Source of the DNA: Diplonema japonicum
Lineage: Eukaryota; Euglenozoa; Diplonemea; Diplonemida; Diplonemidae
Assembly (NCBI GenBank): GCA_964019335.1
Contig: OZ025700.1
Span: 372,001 to 436,000 of the forward strand
Length of the DNA: 64,000 nt
Direction of reading: 5' to 3'
Below the pieces are notes generated by a model. The model worked only from the letters and a program-made list of their open reading frames with translations. It searched no databases and was not told the origin of the DNA. A program made the position numbers and the translations under genes. This document shows, in pieces, positions 1-9,618 of the stretch; positions within the stretch are counted from its first letter, which is position 1; every line of letters begins with the position of its first letter.

Positions 1-1009
1 CATCCCATTGCTGGAAGTACACCGGGAATTTCCTCGAGCGAAACCCAGTTTCCTTGTCGACTGGAGCCTGTATGTACGCCGTATACCTGTACCACATGAC
101 AAATACCACTTTTATAGTTTGTTTCTGCCTGCACTCTAAGAGGATATCCGTTGCGAAGACTCTTCTGAGACACCGGATGTTCCCGTATCCAAGCAGTGCT
201 GCAAAGCCCTTTTTTTTCATGTTTGTTGTGTACACGTTGCTTGCTTGAAACAGCCCCCGCAGCGCGAGGAGGTGTTGTTTCAAAACCTTGGCCTTCAACC
301 GTCGGAAAAAATCACGTATTCTAAGGTACCGTCTCCGGGCCACAACCATCTTGAAGAAAGCTTGAACAATGGTTGCTTGTTTCGCAACAGAGATAAAAGC
401 AGTGTTCGATGAATGCTGGTGGCTTGGTGTTGCCTTAAGCGGTGTCACTGAAGCTCCGAGTTCTGCAGATAGCATGCTGATCCCAATGTCGTGTTGTGGA
501 ACATCGATTTCCAGAAGCTTTGCAAACCGTTTCTGTTCGAGCCTCTCTTGCGTCAAAACGAAGTTCGCTGGTTTTTGAAAAGATAGGTTTTCCTGCAGCT
601 TTCTCCTTGCGGTGTCAACCAGTTTGTCGTAATGCCGGAATCTTTTGTACGCGAGGTCGAGATCTCTGTGGGCAAGCTGAAGGGCCCACTGTGCTTCCTC
701 CACCAAGCCTTCACCGTTGTCCTCGTTGATACACATCGAGATGGATAGACGCAGCACTTCATCATGCGCAGCTTGCAACCTACTTAGTTCGCCTTCCTTT
801 ATCTCGGCACATCTTTCGATCAATTTCAGTGCCGTTACCGTTGTTCTGCTCTTCTTCCCCGGTTCACCGAACAATGACTCCTCTCCTTCGAGTCCGATTT
901 CGGACCCTTCCAAATCGATCAGTTCGCCGTCAAAATTTTGCACCCCCACATCGTCACCATATAGAGGCTCGCTTGCCACCGCTTCATTCGTCCCACCAGG
1001 TTTGTTCAT
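1..1009 (-). CDS. Coiled-coil protein, C-terminal end outside the window
   Basis: An open frame runs from an ATG at 1009 (MNKPGGTNEAV) to the left edge without a stop, giving about 336 visible residues. The first 60 residues are acidic. A helical region with heptad-like spacing follows (about residues 65-175, including KLIERCAEIKEGELSRLQAA), then a basic aromatic part (about 215-330) with FFKMVVARRRYLRIRDFF and FVMWYRYTAY. The spaced W/F and basic residues recall Sfi1/IQ-type helical repeats, but I do not recognise the family. The frame is open for some codons above the ATG, so the start is a choice; an out-of-frame ATG lies just upstream. The kinesin gene ends about 175 bp away on the same strand. 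No introns were seen in the visible part. Confidence 0.7.
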   Translation of the reverse strand, partial: MNKPGGTNEAVASEPLYGDDVGVQNFDGELIDLEGSEIGLEGEESLFGEPGKKSRTTVTALKLIERCAEIKEGELSRLQAAHDEVLRLSISMCINEDNGEGLVEEAQWALQLAHRDLDLAYKRFRHYDKLVDTARRKLQENLSFQKPANFVLTQERLEQKRFAKLLEIDVPQHDIGISMLSAELGASVTPLKATPSHQHSSNTAFISVAKQATIVQAFFKMVVARRRYLRIRDFFRRLKAKVLKQHLLALRGLFQASNVYTTNMKKKGFAALLGYGNIRCLRRVFATDILLECRQKQTIKVVFVMWYRYTAYIQAPVDKETGFRSRKFPVYFQQWD

Positions 1010-1183
1010 GGGTGCGTTGTGTGGGCTGTCAATTTCTCGCAATGCATTTGGGTTTTGAAGGGCGCTGTGTAATATGGAAGGAGAAAAAAAAATAAAACAA
1101 AAAGAATAGAACAAGTGTATACAAATAGTGGGGGGGGGTGTTCTGTACATACAAAAAAGGGCGGGGGGGGAGGGGAGAAAAAA

Positions 1184-4100
1184 CTACGTGTGGGGTACGA
1201 AGTCGTTGTTCAGGAACCTCCTCCATTGTGGCGAGGCGTCGGTGATGTCGTTAGGGGGCGGGTCGTCCAGTTTGCTGACGCGCATGAGTTGGAGTTCCTT
1301 CTCCGCAAGCGAGTCCATCTGCTGTTTCACGACGCTTTCGAGTGTTGCAACCATGCTTTTTAGGTCAGCGTTCTCATTAGACAAGGCGTCTAGCTCCTCG
1401 TGTGTTGCCGTGACACGCATCTCATTTGCTTCGTGCACCTCAAGCCTCTCCAAAGTCACTTTCAGCGTTTCCGTCAGCGTGTTTATAGCATTGTCTCCTA
1501 CTTCCTTCACCACCTTGACTGTCTGCTTCGACTCCCCGACCTCCCCCTGCAGCCCTGTTATCAACTCCTGCTGCGAAGCGCAGATCTGGGTCAGGTCTGC
1601 CAAGTCCGTCCGTAGTTTTTCCACCTCCGCAGAGGCTGCCTTGTGGTTGTTTATTTTATTATTATTTTTTTTTTTATCAGATACCTCTACGATGGTCTTC
1701 TTCACCATTTCCTGCCGTTCGATTTCTTGTTCCCTCTCCCGTTCGCTCTTTGCCTCTCTGTGTTTTAGCAGCCGGGCTTGGTTCTTGTTGTCTGCGACTA
1801 GTTTCCTGTGGGTTGAACAATTTATACTTTTTTTGTTTGTCTTGATCATACAGATTGCAGTCTCTAACATCGGCCATCTTCTCTTCCGTCTCACCCAGCT
1901 TTTCCATGAGCTGCTCCATCTTCACCGTCTCTCTCTCTAGCTTGATGTTCTCTCTCCTTGCAGAAGCAATGTCCGCTTCCCATCGCTGTTGTTCCTTCTG
2001 TAGCGTGTCCTTCTGCTGAGTTCGGCGGAACAACTGCTTGCGGAGGTCGGCTATCTCCTGCTGCGCACGTGTCTGCTCGTTCTCCAGGGATTCAACTTTC
2101 AAGGCCAGCTCTGCTGTTTTCTTCTGTTCGGCAATGAGCTTCTCAGTGGCCTTTTGTTCCAGCTCCACCGCCTCTTCCGCCCTCCGCACTGCATTGCCTG
2201 TCCTCGTCTGAGAAGCGTCAAGGTTTTGCACCAGCTCCTGCAGCTCCTTCCGCAGCTCGTCCACGTATTCGTCAGTCCATTCCGACTTCGCCGCTTGCGG
2301 TTGGGTACTTACCTGAGACACTTTTTCACTCAATAACGGTGGGGGAGGTTGGAGTTCCACCGCCACGACTTCCTGATTCTCCCGCTCGACACGGTACGGG
2401 GATAGCCCTAAGGTGGGACAGGGGTTCATAGGCGGCTGTGGAGATGTCAGCAGCCCGCCCTTCCCTTTTGGTGAGAATGATCTTGACTCTGTTTGTGGCA
2501 TATGTTCTGGCATCTCCTGCCTCTGCACCGAGCCCTGCACGAGCTGGGTCAGCTTTCCGATGTCGTCCTTCAGCTGCGTCGTGTCCTTCTGCTGGTCTTC
2601 GAAGCTCTTCTGCAACGTTTTGTTTTCCTCCTTGAGCCTCTCGATCTCGGCCACATGCACCGCTGACATCATGTCTGTGACGCACGCCTCACTAGGGAGC
2701 GGCAGTGAGGTGCTGCATGACGACTCCCTCATGTCGGCGAGCTTGTGCTCGGGAGAGCACTCTCTCCTGCGCACAGAGCAAGTGGTGTCACCGAGGACAG
2801 CACGCAGCTCAGTCACGCTGACGTTGCCACTGCCGTGCTTATCGAGTGCGGCGATGAAAGGCGTGGTAAGGTGGTCGAGGGAAGCGTCTTTCATAATATG
2901 TGCCAGGAGGCCCAAGTCTACCCACGAAGTGCCGTCACGGCGAAGGTTGTTTGCAGCAAGCTCCAACGTGCCATAGCGTGAGGAGAGAGCTTGGAAGACG
3001 ACACCCCAGCCTGCAGGGGACGGGGTGGGCAGCGGGCGCGTCCTTACAGGTGTTTGATAGGTGTGGGGCGTGGGGTGTGGATGTGGCGGGGGCGGCTGTC
3101 GAGAAGCGGGTGATTTAGGGCCGGGCGACAACTTCGGGAGCGACACGGGCACACCCATGCCCATCTGCTTGAATTGAATAGGAGGGTGCGGCTCGGGGTC
3201 AAGATGTTCATTTATTTCAGCTGGGGGCTCCGTGGGTGGGTCACCCATCATGGGCTGTTCGTTTGCAAACAACACAGGCGGAGGGGTGCACGCAGGCATG
3301 ACAGGTTCCGCCTTCCTCGACGACGTGGTAAACGTCTCCTCTTCAAACAGTTCCTTCCCCGGGGTGTGGGGCTGGGACACAGGGCCCTCGGCTTGGAGTT
3401 CAATTGTAAAGTCATCTTTGACTGGTGGGTCCTCCAAGGGCTCTTCTCTACTCTTCACACTCCGCACAGACGTGTTATCTTCCGCGAGGCTGACGATCCC
3501 GGCACCGTAGTCGGAGACGGGAGGGGTGCGGGTCTTGTTCTTAACAAGCGATTTGACCTCTTCGAGTGCCTCACGTATCCTGTGCAGCTCGAGAGACTGC
3601 CTCCTGTTCCTCGTGGCGTCTTTGGTTTGAAGCGTCCCGACGATCTCCTGCAGCTTAGTACCGAGGGAGTGCTGCTTCTCGACAGACTTCGTCAGGGACT
3701 CCATTTGGTTTCGGTGGATGGACGTGAACTGCGACATCCTCGCCCCCCACTCCTCTTTGAGAATTTGCAAAACGGCCTCTGTCTCCTTCAGACGATGCGA
3801 AGGAGGTAGTTGGTTGTAGTCAGGGGTGTCGGGGTGCGAAGCGGGGGTAGGATGAGGAACAACGTCACCTTGCTGAGAAAGCTGTTGCTTTAAAATCTCC
3901 ACCTCAGAGATCAACATTCGAATTCGCTTCTTGGAAGGGTCCTCATTAACGACAGGTGTTGTGACGACAGCCTTCGCCCTTTCCGCGAAGCGTAGCGTTG
4001 ATACAGATTGGTCGAAGTTGTTCAAACCGGGTGACAATGTGCAGAGAACGGTAGTTTTCGAATTTCCTCCAAGGGACTCACGTAGCATCCATGTTAAGGA

Positions 4101-4994
4101 GGAGTCGCGGTACGGAACGTGGCGGCGGGTGGGGGAGGCACTTCCGGTGGAACCCTCCCGTTCAGAGAGTATGTTGATGACCTTCCCCAAAGTTGCGAGG
4201 GATTTGTTGATGTTTGATCCTTCTTTAGTGGAAACCTCTGTACCGCAAGCCCTTTCAGAACCTGCGAGGTCGACTAGAGTCATTCTGGATTCCTTCTCAC
4301 ATGTTGTGTCTCCGTTCCCCTCTATCTGAGTGTACGTAACGACGAACAGAGCATGCGACCTTGATGACCTGTCGTTGTTCTTTGTTGCTGCTACTGTTCT
4401 CGTCTTCCCTGCTCGTTTCAATAACTTTTGTATCTCGTCTGCTGAATTTACAGCGCATTTTGTGGCACCGTCGACGTACGGCCCGGTGACAGGATGTTCT
4501 CTTATTCTCGGGTCTGAGCACTTTGGTTGCAGCAGGCATCTTACTTTTTCGTTGTATATTTCTACGTATGAAACCTCGGCTTGAAAATCCCATCCTTTCC
4601 CCCTTTTTCTCTCCTCGGATTTTTCAAACAGGGTTTTGCAAAGTTGAGAGATTAATCCTGGTTGTGCTGAATCTGTTCCTTCCATTGTGTATGTCTTCCC
4701 GCTGCCTGTTTGGCCGTATGCCAATATGCAAGCGTGGTAGCCCTGGAACGCATGCTGTACTGAGGGAAGACCTATTTTTTCGAAGACTTGTTTGTTGTTC
4801 GCTTCCCTGCCAAAAGCGTGGTCGAAGGCCCATCTTGAGCCCTGAGGGGGGATCACAGAACCTCCGATTTTAACCTCAGGTTTCACCAATTCTATCCCGC
4901 CGGTGGAGTCGACAGTTACACAATCCGTGTCTGACTCTTTTTGTAGCATCGGTCTGACTCTTATCGCTACCTCCACATTACCGAAGGCTTCCAT
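1184..4994 (-). CDS. Kinesin motor protein with coiled-coil tail and EF-hand-like motif, two introns
   Basis: Microtubule motor of about 1239 residues after removal of two introns, 1806-1851 (46 nt) and 1640-1684 (45 nt). The motor is N-terminal (about 5-350): P-loop GQTGSGKT at 94-101, switch I NDRSSRSH near 207-214, switch II DLAGSE at 242-247. Proline-rich linkers and coiled coils follow. Near residue 716 the loop DKHGSGNVSVTE has oxygen-bearing residues at positions 1, 3, 5, 7, 9 and 12 of an EF-hand. The first intron shifts frame, and splicing restores a continuous coiled coil. The second is an in-frame multiple of three with no stop, so retention would add 15 Lys/Asn-rich residues. I cannot assign the kinesin subfamily; no FHA domain was seen. 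A flagellar or cytoskeletal cargo role is likely but inferred. Confidence 0.92.
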
Positions 4995-6007
4995 TCTTTC
5001 TTTTTTTTCTACAAGGGGGGAGGGTTCCCCCCCCTACCTGCCTCCTCTCCCGCCCCCTGTGAAAGGAATTTTTTTAATGATATTGGAGCAAGTGAAAATC
5101 ACACACACGAAAAAAAAGAAGAAGAAAAACTAAACGCGGTGGGAGAGTGCGCGCAGCTTCTTTAAAAAAAAAAAAAAAAAAGAAAGAAAGAAAAGGGTGG
5201 TGGGGGAAGGAACGCGGGCGGAAGGGGGGAACGGGGAATTTTTTTTTTTAAAGAATTCCCCTCCCCCTCCCCCTTCCCCCTACTTCGACTGGTCGAAGGT
5301 GCGCATTCTTCTACTATAGCGGGAAAAAAAAAAAAAAAAAAAAAAAAAAATGGGGCTTTGATTGCAACACTAGGTGGCGTTAAGCGTGCAATCAAAAAAA
5401 AAAAACAAGAACCAATATTCTGGCGCCTTGTTTTTGCGCTGTAGCGGATTTTATAGCTGCGTTACGTGGGAATAAAGAAAAATCAACAAACTGCGCCGAC
5501 GAATGCAGAAAAAAAAAAAAGGCAACGTTCATCTCACAAAAACTGATATGGGTGTGCAGATACAAGTTTGGAAAGATCGAGGCAACTGGGACGAAAGGAA
5601 AAAAAAAAAAAAAAAAAAAGACGCGGGGGGTGTTATTTAAATATCTCGCGCACGCCCAATGTATGGGCTTCTTCAACAATAACGTGGGAAAGGGGGGAAA
5701 GCTTACAGTTTTTTTCTTGTTCTTAAGTATCAGCCACGCGCCTTCTTTCTTCTATTTTTTCACCCCCCCCTCCCTCTTTCAATTTTGAAAGCCTACAAAA
5801 AACACAGGTTTTCCCGCAGGACAAAAAACCATGACAAATGAAAGAGATTTGGGGAGGAAAAAAAAAAGGTAAGGGGGACCAGACAGAGTCCTTGTTATCC
5901 CCACGAAGCTCACTAGTCCGATAAAAAGAAAAGAAAGGGAGAAAGAAAAAAAAAAAGATCAACACAGCCTTTTTGTTAGATTAGTGTAAGTTTATAGGAA
6001 GTACTCC
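4995..6007. other. Intergenic, homopolymer-rich, with one short dispersed-repeat copy
   Basis: Between the kinesin start and the cysteine synthase stop. Mostly A, T, C or G runs. Unique islands lie near 5280-5325, with the perfect short hairpin CTTCGAC-TG-GTCGAAG, and near 5405-5600 and 5770-5960. No credible coding frame was found; the ORFs here are poly-Phe or poly-Lys artefacts. Confidence 0.6.
5351..5395 (-). repeat. Short dispersed-repeat copy ending in an inverted repeat
   Basis: Positions 5351-5392 match 45829-45870 exactly by eye (42 bases), and in both places a long A run precedes on the plus strand. This copy has a perfect 9-bp inverted repeat, TTGATTGCA at 5358-5366 and TGCAATCAA at 5387-5395. 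The other copy has one mismatch there and continues into a larger island. Read on the minus strand both copies end in a T run, as for a Pol III unit or a 5'-truncated retroposed copy. Function is unknown. Confidence 0.65.
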
Positions 6008-7068
6008 TCACGGGGTGCACTCCTCCTCGGAGCAAACGGGGAGGTTCTCGCACTCCTTCTTGAGGCCGGCGAAGAGGACCGTCGACAGGTACCTCTCACC
6101 GAAAGAAGGAACAATGGCAACAACAACCTTCCCTTCGTTCTCAGGCTCCGCCCCGATCCTGATGGCGGCGTTCACGATGGCACCCGCAGAGATCCCGACA
6201 AGAAGCCCCTCCTCCTTCGGGAGGCGACCCGCGGTCTCCAGTGACGCAGCGCTGGATGTTGTCATCACCTTGTCAACGACACCCATGTCCAACACATCGG
6301 GCTTGAACCCGGCGCCAATGCCCTGGATCTTGTGCGGGCCAGGCTTCCCCCCGCTCAGCACAGGGCTCTCCTCGGGTTCCACAGCAACAATCTTGCAGTC
6401 GCTCCCTTGGGATTTGAAGTACCTTGCACACCCAGTGATGGTACCTCCAGTGCCCACACCAGACACCAGGTAGTCGATCTTCCCGTCCGTTGCCTTCCAG
6501 ATCTCCGGGCCTGTTGTCGTCTCATGGACCTTCGCGTTCACAGGCGTCTCGAACTGCTTCGTCAGGATAGCACCGGGGGTCTCCTTCGCGATCTTCTCCG
6601 CCATGAAGAGTGCACCCTTCATCCCCTTCGATGCGGGGGTGAGCACCACCTTTGCGCCGTAGGCGGTGAGCAGGCACCTCCTCTCCAGCGACATGGTGTC
6701 CTGTTGTGTGGGATGTGAAGGCCCCTTCCAGACATACAGGCATCGTGAGGATCACTTTGTACCCTCGTGCTGCGCCAAGCATTGCAAGGGCGATACCGGT
6801 GTTCCCAGAGGTGGCCTCCACCAGTGTGCTCTTCCCAGGCTCGATCAGACCCTCCTCTTCCGCGTGCTGTTTTTTTTTTTTTTTTTTTTTTTTTTTCCCA
6901 CACCATGATCATCGCCTTCCCAAGCCTGTCCTTCACGGACTTTGCAGGGTTCTCAGACTCCAGCTTCAAAGCAATGCGGGCCTTGCAGTCGGTGCCTTGG
7001 ATCTTGTTCAACCACACCATGGGGGTGTCCCCCACACAGTCGTACACAGAGCTCTTCACACCAGACAT
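6008..7068 (-). CDS. cysK: Cysteine synthase (O-acetylserine sulfhydrylase), two 37-nt introns
   Basis: PLP enzyme making cysteine from O-acetylserine and sulfide, 328 residues after splicing. N-terminal landmarks are [13 protein letters not shown] and [15 protein letters not shown], whose SVKDR lysine binds [15 protein letters not shown] is the substrate-binding loop. Downstream are [11 protein letters not shown] and GISAGAI. Introns 6867-6903 and 6701-6737 are both 37 nt. The first is GTGTGGG plus a long A run ending ACAG; the second is GTATG...CACAACAG. Only splicing joins KAMIM to [13 protein letters not shown] and LTMP to [10 protein letters not shown], as in the family. An A-rich leader precedes the ATG. 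Length is normal for CysK. Cytosolic or mitochondrial location is not resolved. Confidence 0.95.
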
Positions 7069-7694
7069 GGTTTTATATTTGGGTTTTTTTTTCTTTTCTT
7101 TTTGCCCTCTTCTTGTGTTGTGTGTATGAGTATGTAGTGGTAATTGGAAAAAAGAAGGAGGTAAAAAAACAAACTGGGACAAAAAAGAAAGTTGACAACA
7201 AAAAGTGCACGGCACAGAGAAATAATAAGTTGAAAGAAGGAGAACACAGTACAATTCAGAAAGAGAAGAAAATACTTTTAAAAAGGGGGGGGTGTTATTC
7301 TAAGTTAAAATGATAACGCACCTGGATTTTATTTCTTCTTTTTTTTTCTTCTCTCCCCCCCTTTTTGCTCTCTGCTGCTCCTGTGTGGTTTTCCTCCAGA
7401 AAATAACAAAAAAAAAAGGGGAATCTTAAAACGCCCTGCTGAAACTGGGTCGATAATCATACGTATTCTTCTTTCTCACTCTTCGCTCTTCGCCCCCCTC
7501 CTCCAAAAAAAAAAATCTACTTACAGCTGAGAAAGAAGAAATGAAAAAAAAAAACAAAAAAAAAAAAAAAAAAGAAATAGTTTTTCTATCTTGTGTTGGT
7601 ACCTTTCTGCGATGTAGCTTGGGATAGGTAATGTCGGCTCAAGAAAAAAAAATAAAATAAACTGGATGGTGTGGAGTAGAAAAAAAAAAAAAAA
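7069..7694. other. Intergenic, homopolymer-rich
   Basis: A-rich leader of cysK next to its ATG, then A, T and G runs with short mixed stretches (about 7420-7500 and 7580-7640). No tRNA-like arms or credible coding frame seen. Confidence 0.5.
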
Positions 7695-8000
7695 TTACTT
7701 CTTCTTTTTCAAAACTTTTCGCCGAAGCAGCGATGGCGGCGGGGGGAGGTGCAGCGCTCGTATCACTTCCAAACCAGCTTTCCTTTTGAGATCATCAGAA
7801 GTTCCTGTAACGACCAATCTGTGGAGTAAGCCACCAGGGCTTGTTTTTGTAGTGTTCGGCCTTCTAGGGCTGGGGCTCGCCGGTACCCTGGGTTTTCCAT
7901 TACTAGCTGACGAACAAGATCTCAGCCCCGGTGGGGCAACACGTCCCCGGCTAAGCACCCTGCTCCCCCTCACCACCGCTGGCGACGCGCTCCTAGGCAT
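7695..8000 (-). CDS. Small basic protein, unrecognised
   Basis: A 101-residue frame starting MPRSASPAVVRG. An earlier in-frame ATG would read through a poly-G tract, so the start at 8000 is preferred. The composition is Arg/Ser/Pro-rich and ends in four lysines. The middle (HRLVVTGTSDDLKRKAGLEVI) has ordinary amino acid balance, unlike the poly-Lys and poly-Phe artefacts nearby, and the GC content is like that of real genes here. No domain recognised. It may be a short basic protein or the remnant of a longer gene. Confidence 0.45.
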   Translation of the reverse strand: MPRSASPAVVRGSRVLSRGRVAPPGLRSCSSASNGKPRVPASPSPRRPNTTKTSPGGLLHRLVVTGTSDDLKRKAGLEVIRALHLPPPPSLLRRKVLKKKK

Positions 8001-8351
8001 CCCACTCTCAGCTCCCCCCCCCCCCCCCCCCACTGTGTTTATAGTTATTTCTTTTTAGACAGAATGCCAAAAAAAAAAAAATGAGGTGGGGGAGGAAGGG
8101 AGAATGCAACGGAAAAAAAAAAAGAAGAAGAGGGGAAAATCCCATCTCTTCTTCTTTTTTCCCCCCCCTCTCTTTCTTTTCTTTTTTTTTTGGAAAAAAA
8201 AAAAACTACGATCACTTTTTTTTTCTTTCTTTTTCTTTTTTTTTTTTTTTTTTGCACTTTGTACAAGATTCTGAAGAGGGGCGGGTGGGTGGGGAGCAAC
8301 AAATCATTTTTTTTTTTTTTTTTCCCTCTCATTCTTTCTTCTGATGCCTCT
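8001..8351. other. Intergenic, homopolymer-rich
   Basis: Poly-C, poly-A and poly-T/pyrimidine runs. No coding potential seen apart from poly-Lys and poly-Phe artefacts. Confidence 0.5.
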
Positions 8352-8816
8352 TTACCTCGTCAACGCAAGATCATTGGCAAATTTCGTAATATCACAAGAC
8401 CTCAAAGCATGCTGGAACTCGGATTGGGTAGGGACAAGCGGTCGGGACAACCACCCTATTTCCTGCGACTCCGTCTGCGGTATGGGGTACTTGTCAATAG
8501 GGGTTTTGTGCACAGACAGCAAGCACTGCTTGATGTCTCCTGTCGTCTTCTCACGCCGAGCGAGTTCGTTCTCGGACAGATCGGCACCCGTTTCATTTTT
8601 TGTCAGTTTTGTTTCGTCGCCTGTGTACAGCTCCTTGGCCAGGAACCTCTTAGGCCTGGAGGCGATATTTTCGCAGATCGGCTTTGTCTTGTCAAGCCTG
8701 TACGGGTTGATGGAGAAGCTTTCCTTGCTGTTTCTGTACTGTGATTCGTTTTTAACATGTTCCTTCCAAATATTTTCCTTCGCCACTTCGCTGATTTTGC
8801 TGTTTTTCCAGTTCAT
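8352..8816 (-). CDS. CFAP144/FAM183-like flagellar protein
   Basis: A 154-residue protein. The C-terminal half, PQTESQEIGWLSRPLV followed by the RSCDITKFANDL segment, matches the FAM183 signature (TQTxAQEIGW ... SDIT). The N-terminal half has the family-like pattern of a helix followed by INPYRLD (FAM183 has INPFR). Known FAM183/CFAP144 proteins are small components of motile axonemes, reported as microtubule inner proteins, so a flagellar doublet role is expected. A long A run and a purine tract lie directly upstream of the ATG. No intron needed; length is normal for the family. Confidence 0.78.
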   Translation of the reverse strand: MNWKNSKISEVAKENIWKEHVKNESQYRNSKESFSINPYRLDKTKPICENIASRPKRFLAKELYTGDETKLTKNETGADLSENELARREKTTGDIKQCLLSVHKTPIDKYPIPQTESQEIGWLSRPLVPTQSEFQHALRSCDITKFANDLALTR

Positions 8817-8881
8817 GGTATTTTTTTTTTTTTTTTTTTTTTCTTTTTCCCCCCACCTTTTTGAACAGAATTTGGAAGAAA

Positions 8882-8914
<33 letters not shown>

Positions 8915-9337
8915 TTAGTAACCCTCGTCACTTGTAGTGACAGAGTGTTCCGGAAAAGCCTTTTCTACCAATGTTGCGGAGATGTCATGGCGGAAGGGGC
9001 CGTCCCAAGGGAATCCGTAGCTGTGCCCGTAGATCAAGATTGTTTTTTTGTCGTCGTTTTTATGGATTCGGCCCCCACCAAGAATTGTGTAAGAAACACC
9101 CTCGTCTTGGAGGGTTCCCACTACCCCCCGCGCAGCGTCTTTGTGATAGTCGGCGCTGGGGTTGCCTCGAACTAAGTAGCCCGAGGGGGTTTTGATTAGT
9201 ACATATTTTTGTACACCGGATCCGAGTTCCACCTCTGCGAGGCCGTGGATCATCTTCTGGCCTTTCCCCCCTCCCGTGTCGGTCCGCATTGCCGCAGCCT
9301 CCAGCTGATCGGTCTCGTTCGTGGTGAACCCTGACAT
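8915..9337 (-). CDS. 14-kDa phosphohistidine phosphatase-like protein (PHPT1/janus family)
   Basis: The 140-residue protein resembles PHPT1, which removes phosphate from protein histidines. Visible landmarks are KYVLIKTPSG (strand 1), SADYHKDAARG (family SAEYHADI, with the catalytic His), LGGGRIHKNDDKKTILIYGHS (family CLGGGRI...KIHVYGYS) and the family-typical end SVTTSDEGY. I chose the start MSGFTTNE at 9337 because an A-rich leader precedes it, as in neighbouring genes. An in-frame ATG at 9391 would add 18 basic residues, possibly a targeting sequence. A CACAG just upstream could be a trans-splice acceptor. Confidence 0.88.
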   Translation of the reverse strand: MSGFTTNETDQLEAAAMRTDTGGGKGQKMIHGLAEVELGSGVQKYVLIKTPSGYLVRGNPSADYHKDAARGVVGTLQDEGVSYTILGGGRIHKNDDKKTILIYGHSYGFPWDGPFRHDISATLVEKAFPEHSVTTSDEGY

Positions 9338-9584
9338 TTTATTTCCTTTCCTCCCTCCCAATGCAATACTGTGTTTCAAAAACCTTCTCATTTATTTTCC
9401 CCCCCCCTCTCCCCTTTTTTTTTGTTGAATTTGAGCGAATGAAAAAAAAAATGAAAAAAAAAGCAATCGTTTTTCTTCTCTTTTCATAAAGCACAAAAAG
9501 AAAAAGTGCGATACGGGTGCTCTTTTTTTTTTTTTTTCCTCATTTTTTCCCTGCACTGTGTTGCTTAGCCTTATAACGACTTAA

Positions 9585-9618
<34 letters not shown>

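Noticed and set aside
1128-1940. 270-codon plus-strand ORF and other long plus-strand ORFs opposite the kinesin
   Set aside because: They are complements of the minus-strand gene; composition is Ser/Leu/Cys-rich and no family is recognisable.
5359-5390. ACACTAGGTGGCG looks like a CTCF core site
   Set aside because: CTCF is an animal protein; the organism is a protist, and the match is explained by the repeat.
5162-5679. Minus-strand ORFs of poly-Phe and poly-Lys composition
   Set aside because: They are translations of A/T homopolymer runs; the same artefact recurs in every spacer.
7420-7640. Possible tRNA or snRNA in the cysK upstream spacer
   Set aside because: No acceptor stem, D/T arms or conserved U-RNA boxes could be assembled.
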